Shown: piece after piece, positions 42,113 to 53,568 of the stretch
Position numbering within the stretch: the stretch's first letter is position 1
How the letters are laid out: the number at the start of each line of letters is the position of its first letter
Assembly: GCF_036884655.1 (NCBI RefSeq)
Contig: NC_088347.1
Span: forward strand, 15,525,001-15,589,000
DNA from: Musa acuminata AAA Group
Lineage: Eukaryota > Streptophyta > Magnoliopsida > Zingiberales > Musaceae
DNA length: 64,000 nucleotides
Reading direction: 5' to 3'
Made by a program: the position numbers and the translations under genes
The notes under the pieces: generated by a model
Database searches by the model: none
Told to the model about the DNA's origin: nothing
The model's input: only the letters and a program-made list of their open reading frames with translations

Positions 42113-42460
42113 CGAATTTCTTAAGACATTTACTGCAACTTGCTCCGGTGCGTCAATCACTTCTTCCAGCGAGCTTCCATCAATCATCCGATGAACCCTC
42201 AGTGATGCTCCTGCGGACTTACGGCAAACTCCTAGACTTGCGACGATCTACTTGGCAAGTTCCGACGAGCTTCTTTGGTAAGCTCCTGGACTTCTCGGAT
42301 TTGTTCCCGTAGAACCTCCGACGATCATCCGAACTTCCGTCAAATTCTCGAACCCCCAACGTGATCATAGTCTTAACTCCGGCGTAACTCCTAATGCATG
42401 TCTTACTTTCATCGTAGTTAATCCTGCAAACTTATCTCAACATATGGATTAGATTCAACA
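42113..42460 (-). mobile_element. Minus-strand LTR fragment abutting the A 3' LTR
   Basis: On the minus strand it starts TGTTGAATCTAATCCATATG at 42460, a fusion of the LTR start to a point about 45 bases further in. It continues through GCAGGATTAACTACGATGAAAG to GCAAGTTGCAGTAAATGTC near 42113. The rest of this LTR may be the inverted piece at 38047-38495, with the A element or its remnant between them. Confidence 0.8.
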
Positions 42461-45400
42461 GGTAATAATGAAATAGCTTTCTTAATAGGAGAAAAAAAAA
42501 TTCAAAAGATCTAAGATCATTTTGTGCATATAAATTCAAAACATGAGATCAAAAGCAAGTTTACAAACTGTTTAATTCTAGAATAGAAGCAGTATTTATC
42601 AATACATTATCAAAATAAATTTAAAAAAATTAAAACTAAATAATATTAATCAAAAACTCTAAAAGCAATAATGCATGGTTCAAACACTGTCTACCCAATA
42701 ACAAATGAGTCCCATGTAAGAATATATTTGTTAATGATCACTTGGAGCACAAAAAGAAATACTATGGTACAAAGCTCGAAAAATATTTTATAAATCTTTT
42801 TCTTTTTACTTAAAGTTATGTAAAGCATGAGTAAGAATAGCACAAGGAATTGATTGTCTAGTGGGATTTAAAGCCTCTTAACAATAATCAATAAATCTGA
42901 TTTTTTTCATCAAACCTAAAGGATAAATATCCAACGATAATTAATTTAGCTAATACTTTATGATTTTTTTAATAAAAAATAATAAAAAAAATGAGAGAAG
43001 AAGGATACCTAAAAATTTATGATTGATTCGTATCCGTACCAGCTTGTGCCGAATATTTTTTGTCAATATGGTTTCGGAATATTTCATATCCTGCTCGTTG
43101 AATTTGAAATTTGGTCATAATAATTACATATAACATGTGTTCGAGATTTTTGAAAGTCTCCTGGACGGTGAAGTGTGGTTTCCACTTGTCATCGGATCAA
43201 AAAGAGAGCTTAAGAGAGTTGGAAGGAGCGGGAAGAACGAAGGACTTAGAGATATTTATAGGGTTTTTAGATTTTTTTTTTCTTCCTAAAATACCCCTTA
43301 AAAATAACTGCTATGTGGTTATTAGAAGGGGAAAATCTGTTTTTTTATATTTTTAATTATAAAATGACCAAAATATCTTTCAATATAACTGTTTATTATG
43401 GTTGTTGTGAGGGGCAAATCGATCATTTGCCTCTCCACCGACCATGATCATTTGAGTTTAACGATCGTTCAACACAGCCTCTCGATCGAGGGTATTTTTT
43501 TCTTTAAAAAAAAAAAAATCATCCAACAGATGAAAACATCGAAACAGGAACCAAAACGCCACTCGCGGATTCCAGTTCAGTTTGGTTCAATTAAGTTCCA
43601 GTTCAAATGGAACTGTGACCGAGGCAAAACAATGGTACAGCTACAACATGTGTGTGGATTGGTCTTGACACTATGGCTATCACCAAACTTTGTCTAGGGC
43701 TCCTCGGCAACATAGAACTATTATTTGTTGACATTCGTGCATTAATTTTCAAATTTATGTTGTTCACATTAGTCGTATCTCATGAATTTTTTTCAAACAA
43801 AAAATATTATATTATTTCAAAATATTAGCATAATCATCATCGCCTCTAGCATTAGGCAATTGGACCATATAATGATGATACAAAAACTCGATAAGAAAAA
43901 CTAAATTTGATTTTATTTATAAAATAAAAAAGAATTAAGTTATTCTAATGAATGATTTCATCGCTTAGTGTAACTTTGTTGTTGAATCCATTCCTCGGAT
44001 AAGGATAATTTTATTTTCAAAAAGATTTTCTTAGATAGAAGTATCTTGGAAGTGCGAAGATTTTTCCCTAATAAAAAGCAAGTACCATATATCCTCTTTA
44101 AATATAGAAGGGTTAGATATGTAACTACCAAGAGCAATAATAATCCGAAAGACTATGTATAATCATAGTCAATAAATCTAATTAAAGTATGCAAATCAAT
44201 CAAAAGCAAGGAAACAAGTAAATAAATAAAAATAAAATAAATTTTTAATAGATAATTCGATGGGAAACCCACCCTTCCAAGAACCATTCATCCTATTTAG
44301 CTTAGCGAAATTTGTTAGTCTCTCTATTGAAAATGAACCTCTCTTAAAAGAACCAACAAATCAAGAATATTATAAAAAATATTTCGTAAGGTCGGTCCAT
44401 TAAAGGTCAGTTCTATTATTAATAAGTTGTATAAGAGAAAAAGGAATCAATTTTTATCGGGAGTTGCTGCACACCTTCCTTACTAGCCCCTAAATCATGA
44501 TCAAATAAAGGATATATCTCACTAAATATTAATGTCTCGACTCATGAACTTGCAAAATTTAAAAGAACCAATAAGTTCTCATCTTTATGTGATGCTAGCA
44601 AAATCAAAGTTTTTCTTTTGAATAATAGTTTCTTTCTTTTCAAAATAAATATTAGCAACCCTATTTTGGCACCATGAATTGTAACTATTAATGTACTTCG
44701 AATCAAATGTGACACACAGTATGTTTTCCTACGTTAGGAATCCCAGGATATATAAAGTTTACATAGGAACTGATCTTTCCTTGCACAAGAGGTGCGGAAC
44801 CTTGGTTTCATATGGAGACCCCACTGGCAACTGACACCGCCATCGATACCCAAGTCAAGCTCGACTGATGCAAAAGAATGGAATTGCACCTCTCAAATGG
44901 ATGCAAAAGAAAGATACAAAGGAAAGCAACAACAACTTCATCCCTCTTACCAGTAATCATCACGCGGTATAAAGCTCGACGGATGCCTTCTCGTTATCTG
45001 ATATTTGGAGACGGAAACACCTAACAACGAAGTTTGGCACACCTTTACCCTAATAATAATAATTGAGATCATTGGATTTATACTATTTTGATTTCTTGAA
45101 CAATAACAATGAAAACCAATCTTGAGGTTGTGATTCAAGTCAAGTATGCACTCGATTTGCAATAATTTCTCTATTTTACCAATTTAAAGCTAAAGGATCG
45201 ATTAGACCCTACGTCGAATTTATTAGTCTGATTAGTTCGTTAGTTTAAACCACCTATATGTTATTGTACGATAAATTATCAATGTCTTTATTAATTAAAT
45301 TAGTCAGTATTTTCAAAATATAAAATATAAAATTTTAATTTTTATTTTTTTTATCTTTTGATAAGAAAATCAGGTACATCATTACCAAACTAATGCTTCA

Positions 45401-46565
45401 ATATTAAAATATGACTATAAAATTTTGACTTAAAAGTTGATCAACTAACTGAAGCAGCACCTAACTCATAAAGTACGTGAATCACATTGGAAGTGTATAC
45501 AATTCGTTGAGAATATTACAAAGTAATAACTAAACAAGGGAAGGGGCATAAAAACTCATTGATTGTACATGAGAGAAGCAACGAGGTCGACCTACTTTAA
45601 ATATACAATATAGATTCAACGATGTAGGATTTGGACATTTATGTTGATGATCCTAATGAATCAATCTTTCCATTTATGGTAAATCTTTACAGCTGGACAA
45701 AAGAATAGTAAATTACAAATTCAATCTCGTTAGAACATGTAATCGATAAATGAAAATAAATAGTTAATGGAGGAGTTATCATTATCTTTTTCTTATATGT
45801 ATTCCTAAGAAAACGGAATTTGTCCAGTGTCATTAATTCTATTTTCTTCCTTTTCTAGGAAAACTTCATCTAGCAATCGCACCTTCCTCTGATCATCAAA
45901 TATTCCACTTTTTTAGCACTAGACATTACAACGTGATGGGCAGTCCTTCGAGAGTCTCCATCACCCTAAAGGGATCGTATGATCTCTGCATCGAGAATGC
46001 TTGCATTCTGATGGGGTGACGATGATATGAAATTGGTTTAGACTCGTCACAACCGTCATGTGCACATAAGAATACGAATGGTATATATATCATGAGCTAC
46101 TTTTTTCTTTTACCTCATGGGCTAATTTCTCTCATGATTTCTTTCTCCTATGTTTTCCACTAATGTGGTGCAATTCATAGAATCAGGGTCTTCGACTTGC
46201 TTGTTGTCATCCCATCTCCTATCTTATCTTGGGGAGTTCCGAGCAAGGCCATCCGAGATTGTTTTCTTCTCCTCCCTGAGAAGGCATCATGCCACCTATA
46301 CATAGTTTTCTTCGACTCCTCCCTGAGAAGACATCATCATGCCTCGGTAGCTTTCTTCTCCTCCCTCCCTCTTCTTCCTCCAACTTGTGAGGGGCCATCC
46401 GAATCGAGAAGACATCAAGTCATCTGTCGATCGGCCACGATTGGCCGATGAACACAGACATATGTGACACCATCAACAAAGATCCAAGGATCTTGGTTTC
46501 TTCAAGCTGCTTTGTGACATTTAACTAATCGTATCGTTCAAAACATTTTGATCCTGCGAATGAAG
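42461..46565. other. AT-rich intergenic region
   Basis: No gene supported. ORFs at 43111-43356, 43398-43697 and 46197-46451 are short and lack recognisable motifs. A short imperfect duplication of CTCCCTGAGAAGNCATCATG lies at about 46272 and 46318. An A-run (13 bases) lies near 43507. 46300-46450 is more GC-rich but I cannot assign it. Confidence 0.5.
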
Positions 46566-46979
46566 TGTTAGAACCTTAGCGGATTCTAAGCTTAGGGTTG
46601 ATCTCTTTAGAGGATCGGCCTCCTTAGAATTCTACAGGGGTTCCTTCCTTTGAGTTGCTGCTAAAATGTTGCTAAAAATATTCATCTATTTCTTAAGAAA
46701 CAAAGATGAATACATGATTACTTATAGAGCTTCTAAACCCCAACTTCTAATAGGACTCTTACTCAAGACTCATACTTCTAACCAACTCCGAATATGACTT
46801 CTACTGAAGATTCTTATTTCTAATCGACTCCTAATGCTTCTCTGAGAAGCAATTTTCAAACTAATCATAATCTTAGCTGGTCTTTTCATCTCTTTAATAG
46901 GGGGTCAGCTAGGTAGGTTTTATATGAATACTCCTTTTAATGAAACTCAATTATGACTCTCCTAGCTAGAGTCCTAACA
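46566..46979 (-). mobile_element. 3' LTR of a minus-strand Ty3/gypsy element
   Basis: 414 bases. On the minus strand it starts TGTTAGGACTCTAGC and ends GGTTCTAACA. The purine tract just upstream (GAAGAGAGCGGGTC, 46980-46993 on the minus strand) is the polypurine tract. It matches the partial LTR at 51648 (ATTCTAAGCTT, then GGATCGGCCTCCTTAGAA). Confidence 0.85.
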
Positions 46980-48321
46980 GACCCGCTCTCTTCAAATCAG
47001 CCTTGTCCTCGAGGCTGACGATCTATGAATTCTGAGAATTTGATCTTCAAGTTGTCATAGTTCTCCCAAGTGGCATATTCTGCTGGTAGGTTCATCCACT
47101 GCATTAGCACTTCAATAGTGAGTCGTCGTCGTTGAGTCACGATCCATCGATCAATAATGGCACTTAGCTAGATTTGGAGTTATTCTTGGGTAGTCATATT
47201 TAGTAGATGGTAGCTGTCTCATTTTGTCATAACTTAAGCTTTAAACACAACACATGGAAGACTGGATAGATTCGAGAGCTAGCGGGTAAGTCTAATATGT
47301 ATGCTACCGCTCCGATATGCTCCAAAATTTGGTAGGGTCTATAGAACCGAGGTGAAAGCTTCGTAGATACTCTGGTCTAGATTGATATTTGCTTGTATGG
47401 CTGGAGCTATAGGAAGACCTAATCTCCTACTGAGAATTCTTTTTCGCCTTTGTGTTGATCATATTATTGTTTCATCCTTGCTTGAACTATAGTGAGATTA
47501 TCTTTTAGCAACTTTAGCATTTTTTCTCTGTCCTAATTCCCTATCTACTTGTTCTACTTTAGAAGCGCCCAACACATATTTTGGGATCACAAGGGGAGGT
47601 CGACTATACATAGTCTCATAGGGAGTATATTTTGTGGATGAATAATAAGTTATATATTACCACCACTCGGCCCAGAGAAGCCACTTTGTCCACTCTTTTG
47701 GCCAGTCACTGGTGAAGCATCTGAGGTATGTCTCCAAGCACCTGTTCACCACTTCAGACTGCCATCGATTTGTGAGTGATATGCCATACTCATTTTCAAT
47801 TTAGTCCCCTACATCTGGAATAACTCTATCCAAAATCTACTCATGAAGATCCTATCACGATCACTTACAATAGATCTCGGCATCCCATGCAATTTTATAA
47901 TATTCTCCAAAATGATTTGAGTAATACTAGAAGCAGTGTACGGATTACGAACAACGTAAAAGTGAGCATACTTTATAAGGCGATCAACCACGACAAGAAT
48001 TATACCTTTTCCTTGTGATGAGGGAAGCTCTTTGATGGAGTCCATTGATATATCAGTCTATATTGAGTTTGGGATAGGTAAAGGTTATAGCTTTCCCGGA
48101 CTTGCCACTGTCTCGCCTTTATGACATTGACATATATCACATTGTGTCACAAATTTAGCAATAATATTTTTCATCCCTACCCAATAAATTTTTTTCTTAA
48201 TTCTCTTATAGGTTCTAAGGAACTCAGAGTGCCCAATCGTAGGTGTGGAATGCATCTCTTGAAGGGTGGTTTTTATGCAAGTAAAATTTGGCACAAGCAT
48301 AATGCATCCCTTATAGCGCAA
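46980..48321 (-). pseudogene. Gypsy integrase relic, minus strand
   Basis: Read from 48321 downward: the zinc-finger region (48085-48321) has H-S-E-F-L-R-T-Y-K-R-I and C-D-I-C-Q-C-H-K. The catalytic core (47809-48045) has V-V-V-D-R-L-I-K-Y-A-H-F and S-D-R-D-R-I-F. The C-terminal part with Y-G-R-P-P-L-V lies near 47590-47630. Stops at several points break it. The region closely resembles the plus-strand gypsy integrase at 1152, so the two are related elements. Confidence 0.8.
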
Positions 48322-48407
48322 TTCTTTTGAGTCTCAACTGTAATGAGCCACGGAGCTTGGTGTTTCCTCTATTTTTTTATGATCTTATTGGTCTCCGGAT
48401 CTTCCTG

Positions 48408-48767
48408 TCATTCCCTTTTAACATCCTTAAGGAAGTCACTGGTCAGAAGTGAAACGGTCGAAAATTCAGCTTGCTCGGGCAACCGCGAAAGCGCATCTAC
48501 AATAACATTCTCTTTCCCCCTTTTGTAAGTTATTTCATAATCATATCCAAGAAGCTTTGTTACCCATTTTTGTTGCTCGGGGGAAGATATCTTCTGCTCT
48601 AAGAAATATTTTAGGCTTTTAATTTGAAAGCGTCTCCCGATCAAATACGGTCTCCATTTGGTCACTGTATGCATAATCGCGAGTATCTCCTTATCGTAAA
48701 TAGTCATCTTGAGATGGGAAGGAGATAATGCCTTACTAGTATAAGCAAGGGGGTAGTCATTTTGCAT
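48408..48767 (-). pseudogene. Gypsy RNase H fragment, minus strand
   Basis: An open 119-codon piece with P-L-A-Y-T-S-K-A-L-S, the E-I-L-A-I-M-H-T-V-T-K-W-R-P-Y-L-I-G-R-R-F segment that contains the catalytic Glu, and the end E-N-V-I-V-D-A-L-S-R-L-P. This is the C-terminal RNase H of a gypsy polyprotein. The expected T-D-H-x-S-L-K motif has become K-S-L-K after a short loss. Confidence 0.85.
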
Positions 48768-49790
48768 TAGTACAATACCAATTCTGACTCCGGAGGTATC
48801 GACTTCAATAACAAAAGTCTTGCCAAGTCAAGTAGTGCTAGTACGGGTGTTATTGTCATTGCGGCTTTAAGTCGTCGAAGGTGATGGTGGCTTTGTCTGA
48901 CCATTGGAAAGCATATTTTTTCAGTAAGTAAGAGGTGCACTGATCTTTCCATAGTCTTTCACAAACTTGTGGTAGTAGCCTGTTAAACTGAGAAAGCCGC
49001 GTAGCGATTTTATGTTTCTTAAGGTCGGCTAGTTCTATATTTTGCTTCAATTTTGGAGGGGTCTACTGCTACACCTTCCTCTGATATGATATACCCAAAA
49101 TATTCTACCTTATGTTGAAGAAAGCTGCACTTTAATTTTTTGACAAAAAAAACATGTTCTCGCAAAATCGTCAAAATAAATCGTTAGTGTTGAAAATGAC
49201 TTTCAAAAGAAGGGTTGTAAATAAGGATATCGTTGAAGAAAACCAGCATAAACTTACGAAGATAATTCTAGAAAATATCATTTATAAGGTTTTGGAAGGT
49301 GGAGGGGGCATTGGTGAGATCAAATGACATTACTAAAAATTCGTAGTGGCCATTGTGTGTTTGAAAGGCGATTTTCGATTTAACTTATTCGCACATTCGT
49401 ATTTGATGATACCTGGATCGAATGTCCAACTTTGTGAAGACTCATGCTCCCTTTAATTCATCAAGCAATTCATCTACTACTAGAATAGGATATTTGTCCT
49501 TGACGATTATGCCATTGAAAGCTCGGTAATCAACACACATTCGCCATATTATGTCCTTCTTTCATACGAGGAGCACCGGTGAAGAGTATGGGCTGCAACT
49601 TAGCCGAATAACTCTTATTTCAAGCATCTCTTTTATAATCATATCTATTTCCTCCTTCTGGAGATGTGGATACTAATATGGCCGAGTATTTGCTGGAGGT
49701 TTGCCAGGAAGAATTGGTATACAATGATCATGCCGACGGGTAGGAGGTAGGTTGTGCAGTTCGTCAAATATATCTGAAAATTCAGCAAGA
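48768..49790 (-). pseudogene. Gypsy reverse transcriptase relic, minus strand
   Basis: Minus-strand frames carry [10 protein letters not shown] near 49580 and C-V-D-Y-R-A near 49530 (palm motifs), then K-L-D-I-R-S-R-Y-H-Q-I near 49400-49430. At about 49215-49250 the catalytic Y-x-D-D box reads F-F-N-D, so an essential Asp is replaced. [14 protein letters not shown] thumb residues follow near 48990. Frameshifts and stops are frequent, so the enzyme is dead. Confidence 0.8.
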
Positions 49791-51647
49791 AAAAGAAGTA
49801 GGTTTGGATCTTCAAATTTTTTTTTGACTCTCCCTTAGTTTGCTTCTCAAGTTATACTAAAAATCCACTACATGCTTTGTGCAAAACCTTCTCCATTCGT
49901 TGTGTGTAAATCATCGTTACATTGCCCCCACGTTTTCCATGCAGTATCACATGTTTTCCCTTACTGTAAACTTTCATAATTAGTTTCATAAAATTTTAGA
50001 AAACATCATCTAATGTCATCAACCATTCGATGCTAAGCACGGCCTCATAATCATCAAGAGGGAGGAGGAAGAAATCTGTAATTATCTCTTGGTCTTGTAG
50101 CAATAGTTTCACCTACAGGCACCTATGATCATACTTCAAAATTCGTCCGTCGGCGACCTTAATATCAAACCTACTATAATTCTCGATAGGTAAGGCCATT
50201 CGGACAACAACTTTACTGTTCATAAAATTATTAGTGCTCCCGGTATCAATAAGAATGATCCTACTTTTATTGTTTGCGGGTTCGCGTAACTGACAAGGGC
50301 ATACATCGTAATATCAACTAGTTGTTGTTCTTCATCCTCAACCTCTTCCTTATGCTCCTGGACCTCCTACTACATGTCTTTAAGAGGTTCAATCAGTAGG
50401 AGTGGCCCCTTTTGCAGTGATAATCACGGTTCCACGACTCGTCGCAATGCCAACAAAGACCCTTTGCTGATCGGTCACATAGTTCTTCTCTTATCAATTT
50501 TTTTGGTAGCGAAGGACGGCTGGGAGCAAAAGGAGGTTTATATGCCGTGGGCCTAGGAGAGGTTCTCATCCTCCGAGCATCTTGGTTGAGTCGTTCTTCT
50601 TGTATTCAGGCGAAAGAAATCACAACTGTCACAGTACGGGGCTGCTATGCCTTAACCTCCCCTTTTATCTCTGGCTTGATTCCTTCGATGAATGTTCCTA
50701 ACAATTGATAGTCAGTCCAATCACGAGCAAGGTAGTATAGCTTCTTAAACATAGTTTGGTACTCATGAATTGTAGAGGTTTATCGAACTTTGTGAGTTGG
50801 CCATCGATATTTTCATACTCCATAGGTCTGAAATGATTCAGTAGTGTGTTCTTAAATTGATTCAATGTCGGAGCCCAATGATTGTATTCCAGCCAATTGT
50901 ACCATTGAATAGAATCTTCTTCAAGGTGGATGATAGCAATTTCCACCATAGCATCATTCGATGTTCGGTAGTAGCGAAACTAATGTTCGGCACATGAAAT
51001 CCACCCCGCCGGGTCTCTTTCTTCCCATCGTGGGAAGTCCACCCTCATGCGTAGCTGAAGCATGTCCGAGGGCTGTCCCTCCTTCTCTGGAGGCCTCTCT
51101 GAACTATCTCCTCGCTGAAATTTGGTTGGACGAGTAATTTGTCCTCCAAGCGTGATTCAAGCTACGATTCAATCCGAGATTCCGATGCTTCAAATTTGAA
51201 ATCAATTGGATCTTGAGAAACCATAGCATATGCTTGTAGATCAAAGATGTCTTTGTCTTTTTTTTGTTGACGGGTTAATGGCATGGGGTGGTAGAGGGTT
51301 CAGAAAAATTAAGGATCACGAAAAGGTATTGTAATAGATTTTTACGTCTAAAGTATAACAGTTTGGAAGCAAAAGGTCAATGGTTTATATTAAGAATTTT
51401 TTTACGAAACTAAAGGAAAATCCCGTGTTAGGAAGTGTCAAAGCTGTTGTAAAAATTTCATAGAGATTTGAACAAAAAATACGTAGTACCAACATCAAAC
51501 AATATATAATTGGAATTCTGTAGTGCATCTTTCATCGTAGAGATAAAAACTTTGCGACAAAAAGTTTTTGCAACAATATAAGAACAATTATTTTTTGGAT
51601 GGATGACTGTGGAAGGGCAATGAGACGCCACCTGCTTTGATACCAAG
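49791..51647 (-). pseudogene. Gypsy gag and protease relic with primer-binding site, minus strand
   Basis: Gag similarity lies at about 50690-51060, including an open 83-codon piece (50698-50949) with E-E-D-S-I-Q-W-Y-N-W-L and F-K-N-T-L-L-N-H-F-R-P, the retrotransposon Gag core, preceded by R-V-D-F-P-R-W-E. A protease-like S-F-I-L-I-D-T-G-S-T-N region is near 50230-50260. Next to the 5' LTR, TTGGTATCAAAGCAGGTGGC (51628-51647) is the primer-binding site. Stops throughout. Confidence 0.75.
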
Positions 51648-51945
51648 TGTTAGAACCTTAATGAATTCTAAGCTTGGGGTTGATCTCTTTAAAGGATCGG
51701 CCTCCTTAGAACTTTATAGGAGTTCCTTCCTCAAGATTACTGCTCAAAAACTGCTAAAAAAATTTATCTATTCCTTGAGAAAAGATGATGAATACATAAC
51801 TATTTATAAGGCTTCTAAACCCCAACTCCTAATAAGACTCCTACTTCTAACCAACTCCTAATAAGACTCTCATACTTCTAACCAACTCCTAATGCTTCTC
51901 TAAGAAGCAACCTCCAAACTAATCCTAACCTTAGCCAACCTCTTG
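51648..51945 (-). mobile_element. 5' LTR of the minus-strand gypsy element, truncated
   Basis: Matches 46566 onward (TGTTAGAACCTTA on the plus strand) for about 300 bases and then diverges, so the outer third of the LTR and any target duplication are lost. Confidence 0.8.
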
Positions 51946-53568
51946 AGACTAACCGAAACAATCATAAATTCCTAAATTGATAAGGTTCAATGCCATCATC
52001 ATCCACCGTTGATATCATGCGGCTAACCCACTTGGCAGCATTCATCATCATCCAGCCTTATGAGCAACGTATGTCGGCTATACAAGGGACGTTATATATC
52101 AAGGAACATAACACAATGATTCTTTGGTTTTACACCAACTCTGGGTAAAGAACTAAAGAAATCTACCAAAACAATTGTACCACATATCGGACAAATAAAA
52201 AAATGGCTTCAAGGGGTACAAAATTGCGCCCCGCATATTTGCTACATCAAAAATCAACAAGCGCCTAAACAGAATAAATCAACCAACGCACCAGCACAAG
52301 CATAAAAGTAGCTACGTTTTCGCCTTATACAACAATAATTTTGGGCATCATACAAAAAGACTACAAGTTCATGGCATAAGCAGCTTTTGGTAATCACCTG
52401 CACTCCACCCACTGCATAAACTCATTACACATTTGTCAAATGCATCGAGCAATCAAATATTGTTCATGCCACAATTCTATCGACAGCAAAACAACATTCC
52501 TTCCACAACAGCTACTTTAACATCCATGCAAATGAACAAAATCTACCTCACTTTTAAAAATGATTCAGAAAAAACTCAATACTCTGTACAATTAAGCCAT
52601 CATTTTGCTCCAAAATACAAAATTATAATGACGGTTAAAGTACTGTATTTAGAGATCTTAAATAGTAGAAGCATCCATCTCCAATTCAGCACCAAAAGGA
52701 TCTGAATGGAATAAACAAATAAGCTGCTATTCTGAATACATGGAATTAAATTCGGAGATCATCTCTTGAAGGACTCTGCTAATTTGATGATTTTGAAGGA
52801 TGCAGACGAACTCAGTGACTCCATAAAGTAAAACCATAATAAATGGATGCCATGAGGCACAGAAATCAGGAAAACATATATAATTGAACTTATTTAGCAG
52901 TGAACTAAATGAAAGCTAAACAACCCAAATAGTAACATCCACTGCAAAATGCCAAACATACTCAACAAGTGTAGCAAAATCTAGAAGTGAACTAAACATT
53001 CATCAGCAGACTAATCAAGGCAAAGTAATAAAAGAATATACAATCTTCGGAAACCCTGATAGAGCTTGCTACTTATTTAGCCATATAGAAATATGACATG
53101 CATAACGATGAGAAACTCATTTACCAACAGAAAGAATGAAACATCAGCAGCTAGGTGGTTTAATGCTCAGAAACTTTTTGGGATGTAACATCACAAACCT
53201 AGCCCAAAAAGCCACCATACTTAATTTATAATATGAAGAAATTTTACAAATTCAACAAAACAAAAGATGACAATGAGAAAAAAAAAGACAATCATCCAAA
53301 GAAAAGGAACTATTTACATCTTTTACCTAAGTATGATTATTTGTGAGAGCCCCCAGTGATGATGCAGGAATTTTGACGACGTGCCAAGCTCATTGGAGGC
53401 TAATAAACACTGAGATACAAATTTCACATGCAGAGCCAGAGGCTTATGTACCCAAAATGTGATGATCTGTAGTAGCTGCAGTTATCAGCTCACTTGTTCA
53501 TCAGGTAGCTATAACCATGTTCCTTGGTTAGAGGTCTGCATGTTCTAAATGAAACTCATAGCAGCTAG
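51946..53568. other. Intergenic and 3' UTR of RAPTOR
   Basis: No other gene is seen. The last few hundred bases before 53568 are likely to be the RAPTOR 3' UTR (minus strand), but I could not identify a polyadenylation site. Confidence 0.55.

Noticed and set aside
46197..46451. 84-codon ORF in the intergenic region
   Set aside because: Contains a short duplicated stretch and no motif; no supporting gene structure.
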